From contig NZ_JACHXN010000001.1 of assembly GCF_014192095.1 (NCBI RefSeq), positions 1 through 64,000 on the forward strand: a stretch of 64,000 nucleotides of DNA. The letters are read 5' to 3'. A program made the translations under genes and the position numbers. This document shows, one piece after another, positions 55,760 through 64,000 of the stretch. The stretch's first letter is position 1. Every line of letters starts with the position of its first letter. The notes beneath the pieces are model-generated. The model was not told where the DNA came from, searched no databases, and saw only the letters and a program-made list of their open reading frames with translations. Source of the DNA: Phyllobacterium trifolii (lineage in GTDB: Bacteria; Pseudomonadota; Alphaproteobacteria; Rhizobiales; Rhizobiaceae).

Positions 55760-55784
55760 TTGCCGTACTTCTGCAGTACGGCAA
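55760..55784 (+). terminator. Hairpin after rirA
   Basis: TTGCCGTACT, 5-base loop, AGTACGGCAA. Perfect 10-bp arms eight bases after the rirA stop. No strong T-run, so it may be a weak terminator or an mRNA-stabilising hairpin. Confidence 0.6.
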
Positions 55785-56098
55785 TTGCACTCTCGACCGG
55801 TGAGAAACCGGAACAAAAACGAGCGGCCTTTTAGGGTGACGTTCTCAACGAAAAAAACGCAAATCTGGTGCAAGAGGCATTGAATCTCATGCAAGAAGTG
55901 TCGATTCCGGCATGCTTTTCTGCACCCTGCGTTGCAAATTGGTTGTTCTCGGTTGCGAGAAACGGTGAACCCGCGACCTCACCCTGTCCATCACGAGCTT
56001 GTGAGACGTTTTGACACATGTTGAGTCGGCAATATTTTTATGCTTTCAATCTGCCCATGAAGCCAAACATGATTGAAATGGTTATGTTATTTGCCTAG
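55785..56098. other. Non-coding region between rirA and the bfd promoter
   Basis: No convincing gene. A minus-strand frame of about 60 codons has no ribosome site. Confidence 0.3.
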
Positions 56099-56115
56099 TT
56101 TAGAATTATTCTAAC
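56099..56115 (+). promoter_or_regulatory. ICE box (Irr-type operator) upstream of bfd-bfr
   Basis: TTTAGAA-TTA-TTCTAAC, 16 of 17 positions as in the consensus. It lies 300 bases before bfd and 150 bases before the small ORF. Irr would repress iron-storage genes when iron is low. Confidence 0.78.
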
Positions 56116-56248
56116 TAGTTGAAATCATGACATAATATCACCATATGCATTTGACAGGTTCTCAACAAACCGGCTTTATAGCCGGAGCGTTGGATGAACG
56201 CATGACCTTTAATGTTTGGGCCTTGAACCCTTGCGATTGGAGGAACCA

Positions 56249-56410
56249 TTGACTGGTTCGAAAGTATCACCCGGTTTCGGGATAGTATTTTGTGGGTCTA
56301 GCGTAAACAACGCATTCGGATCAGCAATTGATTCAAGCTTAGGCGCCTCTGCGGCATTAGATGTCGTGGACATGTGTTCTTATGAGTACGGCGCCTATAC
56401 AAAATGCTAG
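56249..56410 (+). CDS. Possible 53-codon leader ORF before bfd
   Basis: A TTG at 56249 has GGAGG six bases upstream. The frame runs to TAG at 56410 and overlaps the bfd ATG (56404) by seven bases. bfd has no own ribosome site, so coupling to this ORF could explain its translation. The product (LTGSKVSPGFGIVFCGSS...) has no known family. Confidence 0.4.
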   Translation: MTGSKVSPGFGIVFCGSSVNNAFGSAIDSSLGASAALDVVDMCSYEYGAYTKC

Positions 56411-56715
56411 TTTGCCATTGCAACATAATTACTCAAAAAGAGATCGAGAATTCCATTATTGAACTTCTCGATGCTGACCCGTGGCAGCTCGTTGTTCCCG
56501 CCAAAGTTTACCATGCCATGAAGAAACGCGGCCGCTGCTGCGGTTGCTTCCCAAATGTCGTTGAAACCATCATAAAGGTGACGGAAGAATATCATCTCCG
56601 GCATGGTTCAGACGATTCTGATGCAGTTTCGTTCATCGACCGTGTCCGGTCATTGCGTCACGAATACGGGAGTTCACGACATGAAGGGCGAACCAAAGGT
56701 CATCGAGCGGCTTAA
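56404..56715 (+). CDS. bfd: Bacterioferritin-associated ferredoxin-like protein
   Basis: A 103-residue Bfd-like protein. The 2Fe-2S ligands are in [12 protein letters not shown] near the start and [13 protein letters not shown] near residue 42. The tail ([14 protein letters not shown]) is longer than in enteric Bfd. Bfd donates electrons to release iron from Bfr. It overlaps bfr by 35 bases. Confidence 0.87.
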   Translation: MLVCHCNIITQKEIENSIIELLDADPWQLVVPAKVYHAMKKRGRCCGCFPNVVETIIKVTEEYHLRHGSDDSDAVSFIDRVRSLRHEYGSSRHEGRTKGHRAA

Positions 56716-57166
56716 CGAGGCATTGTTTCTCGAATTAGGCGCCGTCAATCAATATTGGCTGCATTATCGCCTTCTGGACGATTGGGGCTTCACGAAGCTG
56801 GCCAAGAAGGAACGTGCCGAATCCATCGAAGAGATGCATCACGCCGACAAGATCATCCAGCGCATCATCTTCCTCGAAGGTCATCCAAATTTGCAGTCCG
56901 TCGGTGCGCTGCGCATTGGCCAGAACGTCAAGGAAGTGCTCGAGGCGGATCTTGCCGGTGAGTACGACGCCGTGAAATCCTACAAACTGTCCCGCGAGAT
57001 TTGCGATCAGCTGGGTGACTATGTTTCCAAGGAACTGTTCGACGAACTGCTCAAGGACGAAGAAGGTCATGTCGACTTCCTTGAGACGCAGATCGATCTG
57101 CTCAATTCCATCGGTGCAGAACGTTATGGCTTGTTGAATGCAGGGTCTGCCGACGAAGCGGAGTGA
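56681..57166 (+). CDS. bfr: Bacterioferritin
   Basis: A 161-residue bacterioferritin. The di-iron site is in [15 protein letters not shown] and [13 protein letters not shown], plus [12 protein letters not shown] near the C-terminus. The heme-ligand methionine lies in [12 protein letters not shown]. It stores iron as a 24-mer. ATG 56681 has GGGAG eight bases upstream and lies inside bfd. Confidence 0.95.
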   Translation: MKGEPKVIERLNEALFLELGAVNQYWLHYRLLDDWGFTKLAKKERAESIEEMHHADKIIQRIIFLEGHPNLQSVGALRIGQNVKEVLEADLAGEYDAVKSYKLSREICDQLGDYVSKELFDELLKDEEGHVDFLETQIDLLNSIGAERYGLLNAGSADEAE

Positions 57167-57187
57167 TCGATTCAATCGTGACAACAA

Positions 57188-57210
57188 AAAGGGCGCCATA
57201 GGCGCCCTTT
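57188..57210. terminator. Bidirectional terminator
   Basis: AAAGGGCGCC, ATA, GGCGCCCTTT. A perfect dyad with A- and T-runs on both sides, between the convergent bfr and BMP-protein genes. Confidence 0.88.
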
Positions 57211-57235
57211 CCTTTTCAACATAGGTCGCTTGTCC

Positions 57236-58303
57236 TCATTTCGGCAGCTTGTCGTCCACACCGGCGACATAGAAATTCATGCTCAGAATGGTCTTGTCGT
57301 CAGCCGTCTCTCCGGCTTTCAGCCATTCCGAACCATCCTGCCTCTTGATCGGGCCGGTGAAAGGCTTGAGTTCGCCTGAGGTGATCTTGGCCTGCGTTTC
57401 TTCGGCCAGCTTCTTCACATCGTCCGGCATGTTCGTGTAGGGCGCCATCACGACGAGCCCTTCCTTCATGCCTTCGAACACATTGTGAGATTTCCAGGTT
57501 CCATCCAGCACCGCCTTGGCGCGTTCGATATAGTACGGTCCCCAGTTGTCGACGATCGACGTCATCTGGGTTTCCGGGCCAAACTTGATCATGTCCGAAG
57601 CCTGGCCGAAGGCCTTGATCTTGCGTTCCGCCGCAACCTGCATCGCAGCGGTCGAATCCGTGTGCTGGGTGATGATATCCACGCCCTGATCGATCAGCGC
57701 CTTGGCGGCATCAGCTTCCTTGGCCGGGTCAAACCATGAGTTCGCCCAGATGACCTTGATCTTGAAGTTCGGATTGACGGTTTGAGCACCCAGGATGAAC
57801 GAATTAATACCTTGGACAACCTCGGGTATGGGAAACGAACCGATGTAACCAGCGACGCCGGTCTTGGACATTTTTGCCGCAATCACGCCCTGCACATAGC
57901 GGCCTTCGTAGAAGCGCGAATTATAGACCGAGACGTTTTCAGCGGTTTTGTAGCCCGTCGCGTGTTCGAATTTGACGTCCGGAAACTTCTGCGCAACCTT
58001 GACCGTTGCATCCATATAGCCAAACGATGTGGTGAAGATCAGCTTATTGCCAGCACGAGCAAGCCGCTCGATGGAGCGCTCTGCATCGGCGCCTTCAGGC
58101 ACGTTTTCAAGGAAGGTTGTCTCGACCTTGTCGCCCAGTTCTTTCTCAAGCTGCTTGCGACCTTGATCATGCTGGTAAGTCCAGCCGAAGTCACCCGGCG
58201 GTCCGATATAGATAAAGCCGATCTTCAATTTGTCGGCGGCCAAGGCGGGGCCCGCCACGGCAAAGCTGGCGGCTATCGTTAGCGCCATCATCAGTTTTTT
58301 CAT
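57236..58303 (-). CDS. BMP-family substrate-binding protein
   Basis: A 355-residue periplasmic binding protein of the Bmp/Med/PnrA family, which bind nucleosides. Signal peptide (LMMALTIAASFAVAGPALA), then LKIGFIYIGPPGDFGWTYQH and VDIITQHTDSTAAMQVA. ATG 58303 follows GAGGTGAAC. It is the last gene of the operon whose ATPase starts at 61.9 kb. Confidence 0.92.
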   Translation of the reverse strand: MKKLMMALTIAASFAVAGPALAADKLKIGFIYIGPPGDFGWTYQHDQGRKQLEKELGDKVETTFLENVPEGADAERSIERLARAGNKLIFTTSFGYMDATVKVAQKFPDVKFEHATGYKTAENVSVYNSRFYEGRYVQGVIAAKMSKTGVAGYIGSFPIPEVVQGINSFILGAQTVNPNFKIKVIWANSWFDPAKEADAAKALIDQGVDIITQHTDSTAAMQVAAERKIKAFGQASDMIKFGPETQMTSIVDNWGPYYIERAKAVLDGTWKSHNVFEGMKEGLVVMAPYTNMPDDVKKLAEETQAKITSGELKPFTGPIKRQDGSEWLKAGETADDKTILSMNFYVAGVDDKLPK

Positions 58304-58354
58304 CAGGTTCACCTCTTCTGTTAAATCGTTCAAACTGTTCTTTGTGTCCGTGTC

Positions 58355-59275
58355 CTAGCGATCAGGCACGAAGGGTTTGCCGAGCGATGTCGGCGTGTTC
58401 ATCAATGTCAGGCGTTTGTTGCGCGAAATCAGCACAAGCACGATGATCGTTGCAAGATAGGGCAGCGACGACATGAATTGCGAAGGAACGCCGATGCCGA
58501 GCGCCTGCGCATGTAGCTGGCCAATGGTTACAGCACCAAAAAGATAGGCTCCGGCGAGGATTCGCCATGGGCGCCAGGACGCGAAAACCACCAGCGCCAG
58601 CGCAATCCAGCCCCTGCCCGAAGTCATATTCTCCACCCATTGCGGCACGTAGACGAGTGAGAGCTGTGCGCCAGCCAAGCCTGCACAGGCACCGCCGAAA
58701 ATCACGGCAAGGTAGCGGATGCGAACGACAGGTACACCCAGAGCGTGCGCCGATGTGTGATTGTCGCCGACCGCGCGCAACGTCAAACCTGCGCGCGTCC
58801 TGAACAGAAACCATGCCACGCCGATTGTCAGCAGGATGGAAATGTAGAAAATAGGATCCTGTCCAAACAGGACCTTGCCGACATAAGGGATATCCGTAAG
58901 CCCCTGTATATACAGCGAATCCATCCTCACACCCGGAAGGCCGACGAAGCTTTCACCAATCATCGCCGAAGCGCCAAGGCCAAGCAGCGTGAGCGCGAGG
59001 CCGGTCGCCACCTGGTTGGTGATCAGCGTCAGAGTCAGGAAACCAAACAGCAATGAAAAGGCAGCTCCGGCGAGGATCGCCGCGAACATGCCCAGCCAGG
59101 CCGAACCGGTGTATTGCGCAACCGCAAACCCGGTCACGGCGCCCATGACCATCATACCTTCAACACCCAGATTGAGCACACCGGAGCGCTCGACGACGAG
59201 TTCGCCCAACGCGGCGATGAGCAGCGGTGTCGCCGCTGTCGCCACTGTCAGGAGTATGGCCTCGAACATCGTCAT
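58355..59275 (-). CDS. ABC transporter permease (YufQ/NupC-like)
   Basis: A 306-residue permease with about eight helices, starting MTMFEAILLTVATAATPLL, with ALGELVVERSGVLNLGVEGMM, the conserved block of BMP-associated permeases. ATG 59275 overlaps the previous stop by one base (TGATG); a GTG at 59278 is also possible. Part of the nucleoside-type importer. Confidence 0.92.
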   Translation of the reverse strand: MTMFEAILLTVATAATPLLIAALGELVVERSGVLNLGVEGMMVMGAVTGFAVAQYTGSAWLGMFAAILAGAAFSLLFGFLTLTLITNQVATGLALTLLGLGASAMIGESFVGLPGVRMDSLYIQGLTDIPYVGKVLFGQDPIFYISILLTIGVAWFLFRTRAGLTLRAVGDNHTSAHALGVPVVRIRYLAVIFGGACAGLAGAQLSLVYVPQWVENMTSGRGWIALALVVFASWRPWRILAGAYLFGAVTIGQLHAQALGIGVPSQFMSSLPYLATIIVLVLISRNKRLTLMNTPTSLGKPFVPDR

Positions 59276-60369
59276 CACGCGCCCTTCAACGCTGTGTCGC
59301 TCAAGCGCGACACAATCCGGATGCGATAATAAATCAGACTGTCACTGGCGAGGACAAAAAACAGGATGATGCCTTGGAAGATACGGGCCGATTTTTCCGA
59401 AATACCCAATGAAATCTGTGCTGCCTCGCCTCCCAAATAAGATAAAGCGAGCACCAATCCCGCAGCAATTATCCCCAACGGATTGAGCCTTCCAAGGAAC
59501 GCGACGATAATTGCCGTAAATCCATAGCCCGGTGAAATGCTCGTCCGCAACTGCCCCACGGCGCCCGAGACCTCGGCGATACCCGCCAGCCCGGCTAACG
59601 CTCCCGATACGAGAAAAGCAAAGAAAGTCAGCCGACCGGCGCTGAAACCGGCAAACCTCCCTGCCCTGGAACTACGGCCAAGCACCTTGATCTCGAAGCC
59701 ATTCAACGTGCGTGACAGCATGAACCACACAACCACCGCAGCGATTATGGCGAGGGCGAAACCCCAGTGCGCCCGGCCCGAATCTGGCCATATCGCGGGC
59801 AGGATGGCGCTATCGCTGAACTGTACCGTCTCGGGGAAATTGTACCCTTGAGGATTGCGCCACGGGCCCCGCACCAGCCAGTCGAGAAAAAGCTGTGCGA
59901 CGTAAACCAGCATCAGGCTGGTGAGAATCTCGTTCGTATTGAAGCGGACTTTCAGAAATGCCGGAATCGTCGCGTAGGCCATGCCTCCCGCCATTCCGAG
60001 CAGGAGCATAATCGGCAACACATACCAGCCTTGGAAATCCGGGAAAACCACCGGCAGAATTGACCCTGCAATACCGCCTGCGATGAACTGTCCCTCAGCC
60101 CCGATATTCCAGTTATTTGAAAGAAAACAAACGGAAAGCCCTACCGCAATGAGGATCAGCGGTGCCGCTTTGACCAGCAGTTCGTGGATCGACCAGACCT
60201 CGGTCAAAGGCTCGACGAAATACGAATAGAGCGCTGAAATTGGGTTCTTGCCGAGTATGGAAAACAAAATCGCGCCTGCAATCAAAGTCAGGAACAGCGC
60301 GATGAATGGCGACAAGGCGCTGAACAAAGCTGAATGCTGCGGACGTTTGACGATTTCGATCCGCATCAT
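59275..60369 (-). CDS. ABC transporter permease (YufP/NupB-like)
   Basis: A 364-residue permease with about nine helices. NWNIGAEGQFIAGGIAGS near residue 85 is the family signature. Its ATG overlaps the ATPase stop as ATGA. Second permease of the importer. Confidence 0.92.
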   Translation of the reverse strand: MMRIEIVKRPQHSALFSALSPFIALFLTLIAGAILFSILGKNPISALYSYFVEPLTEVWSIHELLVKAAPLILIAVGLSVCFLSNNWNIGAEGQFIAGGIAGSILPVVFPDFQGWYVLPIMLLLGMAGGMAYATIPAFLKVRFNTNEILTSLMLVYVAQLFLDWLVRGPWRNPQGYNFPETVQFSDSAILPAIWPDSGRAHWGFALAIIAAVVVWFMLSRTLNGFEIKVLGRSSRAGRFAGFSAGRLTFFAFLVSGALAGLAGIAEVSGAVGQLRTSISPGYGFTAIIVAFLGRLNPLGIIAAGLVLALSYLGGEAAQISLGISEKSARIFQGIILFFVLASDSLIYYRIRIVSRLSDTALKGA

Positions 60370-61931
60370 GCGGCCCCCGCCGTAGCGTCGGCGCCGCCCA
60401 TCATCAAACCAACGCGTTCCATCGTCATTGCCTCGATTGGCACAGATTCGGAAAGACGGCCATGTACCATTGCCGCGATGCGGTCGGAGATTTCGAAGAG
60501 CTCATCAAGGTCCTGGCTGATCACGATCACAGCGGAACCGCTGCGGGCAAGGTCGACCAATGCCTGGCGGATATGTGCTGCCGCGCCGGCGTCGACGCCC
60601 CACGTCGGCTGGTTGACGACGATCACGGATGGATTGCGATCAAGCTCCCGCCCGATGAGAAACTTCTGCAGGTTGCCGCCGGAAAGCGCTGATGCATCGG
60701 GGTTTTCTGCACTCTTGCGTACATCCATCTGCGTGACGATACGTTTCGCCGCAGATGCAAGGCTGGATTCCGATACAAGCTTCAGCACGCCGCCGGTCAG
60801 GAACATTTTACGATCCGTAGAATGGCGCGACAGGAGCAAATTGTTGGTTAGAGACATATCGGGCACTGCACCATGTCCAAGCCGCTCCTCGGGCACAAAA
60901 GCTGCGCCAAGCCTGCGCCGGGCCGATATTCCGATTCTGCCGGCATCTGTTCCGCGGATGCGCACGACGTGAGGACGTTCCTGCAGTACTTCGCCGGAAA
61001 TCGCCTCAAAGAGTTCACCTTGGCCATTGCCGGCAACCCCGGCAATACCGAGAATTTCTCCACCATTGATCGACAGAGAGATATCATGAAGCGCCACCGA
61101 AAACGGCCCGCGCGGCCTCTGCGACAGGCCGTTCACCTCAACAAGCGGTATCCGGTCCGTCCATTCTGCCGGAAGCCTTTCAATGACATGGATGTCATTG
61201 CCAACCATCATCCGCGCCAACGACGCTGCAGTTTGCGTGCGTGGATCACATTGGCCGACAACCTTACCGTGCCTGAGTACCGTTGCGCGGTCACAAAGCC
61301 TGCGCACTTCCTCGAGCCTGTGACTGATGTAAAGGATGGATTTTCCTTCCGAGCGCAGACGCTCCAGTGTCACAAACAGAAGATCGGCTTCCTGCGGAGT
61401 GAGCACTGATGTCGGCTCGTCCAGGATGATCAGATCAGGATTTTGCAACAGGCAGCGAATGATCTCGATGCGTTGCCGTTCTCCAACCGAAAGATCACCG
61501 ACAAGCGCGTCAGGATCGACCGGCAAGCCATAGGTCTGGCCGATCTCGCGGGCCCGTGTGGCGATCGTGTCGAGTGGCGACTTCTCGTCCAGCGACAGGG
61601 CAATATTCTCGGCAGCGGTCAGCGCATCAAACAAGGAAAAATGCTGGAAAACCATACCGATACCCAGTGATCGTCCCATGGCAGGACTGGTAACTGTAAA
61701 ACGCTCACCCTTCCATGCAATGTCTCCGGAAGTTGGCTGCAATGCACCGAACAACATTTTGACAAGGGTGGATTTGCCCGCGCCATTCTCGCCCAGGAGC
61801 GCATGAATCTCGCCGGTTCCGATCTTCAGATCGATCCCGTCACAAGCCTTGAGTGTCCCGAAAATTTTGGTGAGCTTTTCGGCTTCCAGTAACGGTATTT
61901 CAGAGCCGTCTTTTGTTATTGTGCCTGTCAT
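60366..61931 (-). CDS. ABC transporter ATP-binding protein, two-domain (YufO-like)
   Basis: A 521-residue ATPase with two nucleotide-binding domains. The first has Walker A GENGAGKSTLVK, signature LSVGERQRIEI and DLIILDEPTSVLTP. The second is partly degenerate (GVAGNGQGELFEAI; LSGGNLQKFLIGREL). This layout is usual for sugar and nucleoside importers. First gene of the operon. Confidence 0.93.
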   Translation of the reverse strand: MTGTITKDGSEIPLLEAEKLTKIFGTLKACDGIDLKIGTGEIHALLGENGAGKSTLVKMLFGALQPTSGDIAWKGERFTVTSPAMGRSLGIGMVFQHFSLFDALTAAENIALSLDEKSPLDTIATRAREIGQTYGLPVDPDALVGDLSVGERQRIEIIRCLLQNPDLIILDEPTSVLTPQEADLLFVTLERLRSEGKSILYISHRLEEVRRLCDRATVLRHGKVVGQCDPRTQTAASLARMMVGNDIHVIERLPAEWTDRIPLVEVNGLSQRPRGPFSVALHDISLSINGGEILGIAGVAGNGQGELFEAISGEVLQERPHVVRIRGTDAGRIGISARRRLGAAFVPEERLGHGAVPDMSLTNNLLLSRHSTDRKMFLTGGVLKLVSESSLASAAKRIVTQMDVRKSAENPDASALSGGNLQKFLIGRELDRNPSVIVVNQPTWGVDAGAAAHIRQALVDLARSGSAVIVISQDLDELFEISDRIAAMVHGRLSESVPIEAMTMERVGLMMGGADATAGAA

Positions 61932-62048
61932 AATTCCCCGCGGCCAAGACCGTTTTTCGATCCTATGTCAGGCCCACCAAATTTGGAAAGTGCAAAACGT
62001 ATGGTTGCGGCCATTTGCGCACAATATTCGGGCATTAATAACAGTGGC

Positions 62049-63029
62049 TTAAGGAATGAGCACTGTCGTGCCGGTGGTTCTCCGTCCTTCCAGGTCTCGA
62101 TGAGCCGACGCAACGTCCTTCAGCGCATAGGTCTGGCCGATTTCAATGCGAATTATGCCCTTCGCCACGAGGTCGAAAAGCTCTTCGGCGCCAGCGACGA
62201 GCGCGTCGCGCGTTGCCGCATATACGAACAGCGTTGGACGCGTCAGATAAAGCGATCCCTTCCGTGACAGGATGCCGAGGTCAAACGGCGGAACCGGTCC
62301 GGAAGACTGACCGAAACATACCAGCATCCCGCGCGGGCGCAGACAATCCAGCGAGCCGTCAAACGTATCCTTACCGACCGAATCGTAAACGACATCGACG
62401 CTTTTGCCGCCGGTAAGTTCTTTTACCCGTTCGACAAAATTCTCGGTCTTGTAGTTGATGACGTGATCGTAGCCATTGTCCAGCGCCAGCTTGACCTTTT
62501 CGTCCGACCCGGCCGTGCCGATGACCGTCGCGCCAAGATATTTTGCCCACTGCCCGGCGATCAGGCCAACGCCGCCCGCTGCAGCATGGAAGAGGATCTT
62601 ATCACCCTGTTTGACCGGAAAGGTCTGGCGCAGCAGATACTGCGCCGTGAGCCCCTTCAGCATCATTGAAGCGGCCTGTTCCAGCGATATCCCCTCCGGC
62701 ACCTTGACCAGGAATTTGGTCGCGATCAGTCGCTCTTCGGCATAGGCGCCTATGGAAGTGGTATAGGCGACGCGGTCGCCAGTCTTGAAATCCTCAACGT
62801 CGGGCCCGACCTCCAGCACGACACCAGCACCTTCATGGCCCGGGATCAGCGGCAGTCCGCTTGGCGACGGATAGAGGCCAGTCCGGTAATAGACGTCGAG
62901 GAAATTGAGCCCGATGGCTTCATTACGTATGCGCACTTCGCCGGGTCCCGGAGCGCCAAGGGTGATGTCTTCATAGGTCAGTACTTCAGGCCCGCCAACC
63001 CGATGAATGCGAACAGCTTTGACCATCAT
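62049..63029 (-). CDS. NADPH:quinone oxidoreductase
   Basis: A 326-residue zinc-independent MDR-family quinone oxidoreductase. Blocks: IGLNFLDVYYRTGLY, LPLIPGHEGAGVVLEVG and the nucleotide motif ILFHAAAGGVGLIAGQWAK. It reduces quinones with NADPH. ATG 63029 overlaps the pcs stop as ATGA; ATG 63026 is also possible. Confidence 0.93.
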   Translation of the reverse strand: MMVKAVRIHRVGGPEVLTYEDITLGAPGPGEVRIRNEAIGLNFLDVYYRTGLYPSPSGLPLIPGHEGAGVVLEVGPDVEDFKTGDRVAYTTSIGAYAEERLIATKFLVKVPEGISLEQAASMMLKGLTAQYLLRQTFPVKQGDKILFHAAAGGVGLIAGQWAKYLGATVIGTAGSDEKVKLALDNGYDHVINYKTENFVERVKELTGGKSVDVVYDSVGKDTFDGSLDCLRPRGMLVCFGQSSGPVPPFDLGILSRKGSLYLTRPTLFVYAATRDALVAGAEELFDLVAKGIIRIEIGQTYALKDVASAHRDLEGRRTTGTTVLIP

Positions 63030-63790
63030 AGTTTCTCCGTACGACCAAGATTGGGGAACGCCTGCATCACGGCTCCAATGAAGAAGAGATAGATGCCCGT
63101 CACCGAAATGCCGATCCGCACCCAGAGCGGCGAATCCAGTTCCTGAAACAGTGAATATGCACCAAAGGCGCACCACAGGAAGAATATCGCAAGATTGAGT
63201 GGCCGCAAGCGCTGCACCCGCACGGGATGGAGGAAATAGATCGGCAGAAACGAGACGATCGCCGCAGCGAGAACGATGGCGAAGGCCACCCACTCTCCGG
63301 GGCGCACGATGAACAACGTGAAGACGATCATGTTCCAGACGACCGGGAAACCCTTGAAGAAATTCTCCTTGGTCTTCATGCCAGTGTCCGCATAGTAGAT
63401 GGCACTGGAAACCACGATGATCGCTGCTGCCAGGAAGGACAGCCCCTCACCCATGAAGCCGCGCTGATACAGCGCAAAGGCCGGAATGAGCACGTAGGTC
63501 ATATAGTCGATGATGTTGTCCAGAAGTTCGCCAGACCAGTTCGGCAAGACATATTTGACGTCCAGCTTACGTGCAATCGGCCCGTCGATACCGTCGACAA
63601 AAAGCGCCAGTCCAAGCCACCAGAACATCGCTGTCCAGCTTTCTTCGCTGGCCGCAACCACAGAAAGAAACGCCAGAAAGGAGCCTGACGCTGTGAGAAG
63701 ATGGACGGAAAATGCCTTCGCTTGCGGTGCCGTTACCTTTTTGGGTGTTATGGCCTTGGGCAATATCGGTTTTTTCACGGTCCGTGCCAA
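63026..63790 (-). CDS. pcs: Phosphatidylcholine synthase
   Basis: A 254-residue membrane CDP-alcohol phosphotransferase. The signature DGIDGPIARKLDV continues to GELLDNIIDYMTYV near residue 80; together these carry the CDP-binding aspartates. It condenses CDP-diacylglycerol with choline. The pattern closely follows rhizobial Pcs. The start (TTG 63790 or GTG 63778) is uncertain. Confidence 0.95.
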   Translation of the reverse strand: MARTVKKPILPKAITPKKVTAPQAKAFSVHLLTASGSFLAFLSVVAASEESWTAMFWWLGLALFVDGIDGPIARKLDVKYVLPNWSGELLDNIIDYMTYVLIPAFALYQRGFMGEGLSFLAAAIIVVSSAIYYADTGMKTKENFFKGFPVVWNMIVFTLFIVRPGEWVAFAIVLAAAIVSFLPIYFLHPVRVQRLRPLNLAIFFLWCAFGAYSLFQELDSPLWVRIGISVTGIYLFFIGAVMQAFPNLGRTEKL

Positions 63791-63930
63791 TCTGCTGCAT
63801 GATAATAGTGCGCTCGCTGTTGTATCTTATCGATAGCGAACGATTTGTGAGCAGCTTTTCTTGAAAAATGCCCAAAGTGCAAGCAATTAGGCTAATATAA
63901 ACTGTTGAAAGCGTGAAGCGGAGACAAACC

Positions 63931-64000
63931 ATGACCAGTACCAGAACCGATCCGATTGTTGTTGCGGGCGCAGGTCATGTGGGGCTGATCGCGGCTATTG
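63931..64000 (+). CDS. FAD-dependent monooxygenase, 3' cut by the window end
   Basis: The 23 visible codons start at ATG 63931 with GGAG ten bases upstream and read MTSTRTDPIVVAGAGHVGLI. The GAGHVG turn is a Rossmann FAD-binding loop, as in UbiH/UbiF-type hydroxylases. Too short for a firm assignment. Confidence 0.6.
   Translation, partial: MTSTRTDPIVVAGAGHVGLIAAI

Noticed and set aside
62049-63293. Extension of the quinone oxidoreductase by about 88 residues
   Set aside because: The extra part overlaps pcs in another frame and is not protein-like. The ATG overlapping the pcs stop has GGAG.

Overview
The window reads as a chromosomal segment of an alphaproteobacterium of the order Rhizobiales (Hyphomicrobiales), most like the Phyllobacterium/Mesorhizobium/Brucella group. 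Evidence for this is a phosphatidylcholine synthase, a RirA-type iron regulator preceded by IRO- and ICE-like boxes, Bfd/Bfr genes with an Irr-type box, several EcfG-type general stress promoters, and many rhizobial-style ABC transporter operons. The genus cannot be fixed from the sequence alone. No rRNA, tRNA or CRISPR was seen.

Region 1 (1-17.3 kb) is a surface-polysaccharide island. It is bordered at the left by a truncated IS3-family element abutting the relic of a second IS. Its minus-strand genes (FkbM methyltransferase, four glycosyltransferases, a sugar C-methyltransferase) look AT-richer than the rest of the window. Its plus-strand genes encode ManC, a short-type Gmd, an Rmd-like reductase, an RgpF-like rhamnan protein and a Nudix hydrolase. 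Together they predict GDP-mannose to GDP-D-rhamnose synthesis and assembly of a methylated, D-rhamnose-containing glycan. Region 2 (17.3-21 kb) is a scrap zone. It holds decayed copies of two genes found intact 3.5-5 kb further on, a small lipoprotein, and an LCP-family (LytR-CpsA-Psr) gene of actinobacterial character that is out of place in a Gram-negative.

Region 3 (21-32.6 kb) pairs an amidinotransferase/DDAH-like enzyme and an M20 amidohydrolase with a divergent LysR regulator, a polyamine-type ABC importer (one permease is frameshifted), a GlcD-like FAD oxidase and an MFS exporter. It is probably an uptake and catabolism module for an arginine- or amide-type nitrogen compound. Region 4 (33-40.4 kb) is a second module: redoxin, AprA-like flavoprotein, 2[4Fe-4S] ferredoxin, SsuBCA-like importer, MFS pump and OsmC protein. 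It suggests uptake and redox processing of an organosulfur substrate. Region 5 (40.4-50.3 kb) holds a TPR lipid/periplasmic protein, an ECF sigma/anti-sigma pair, an acyl-CoA synthetase, several secreted proteins and a large autotransporter.

Region 6 (50.6-55.2 kb) is a dense run of small membrane and stress proteins: two 81-residue paralogues, a host-attachment-like protein, a DUF883 protein and an Rz1-like lipoprotein. It carries EcfG-type promoters and two candidate terminator-ended small RNAs. One of the RNAs has three consecutive stem-loops with C-rich loops. Region 7 (55.2-57.2 kb) is the iron module rirA - bfd - bfr. Region 8 (57.2-64 kb) holds a BMP-family nucleoside-type ABC importer operon, a quinone oxidoreductase, pcs, and the start of an FAD monooxygenase cut by the window end.
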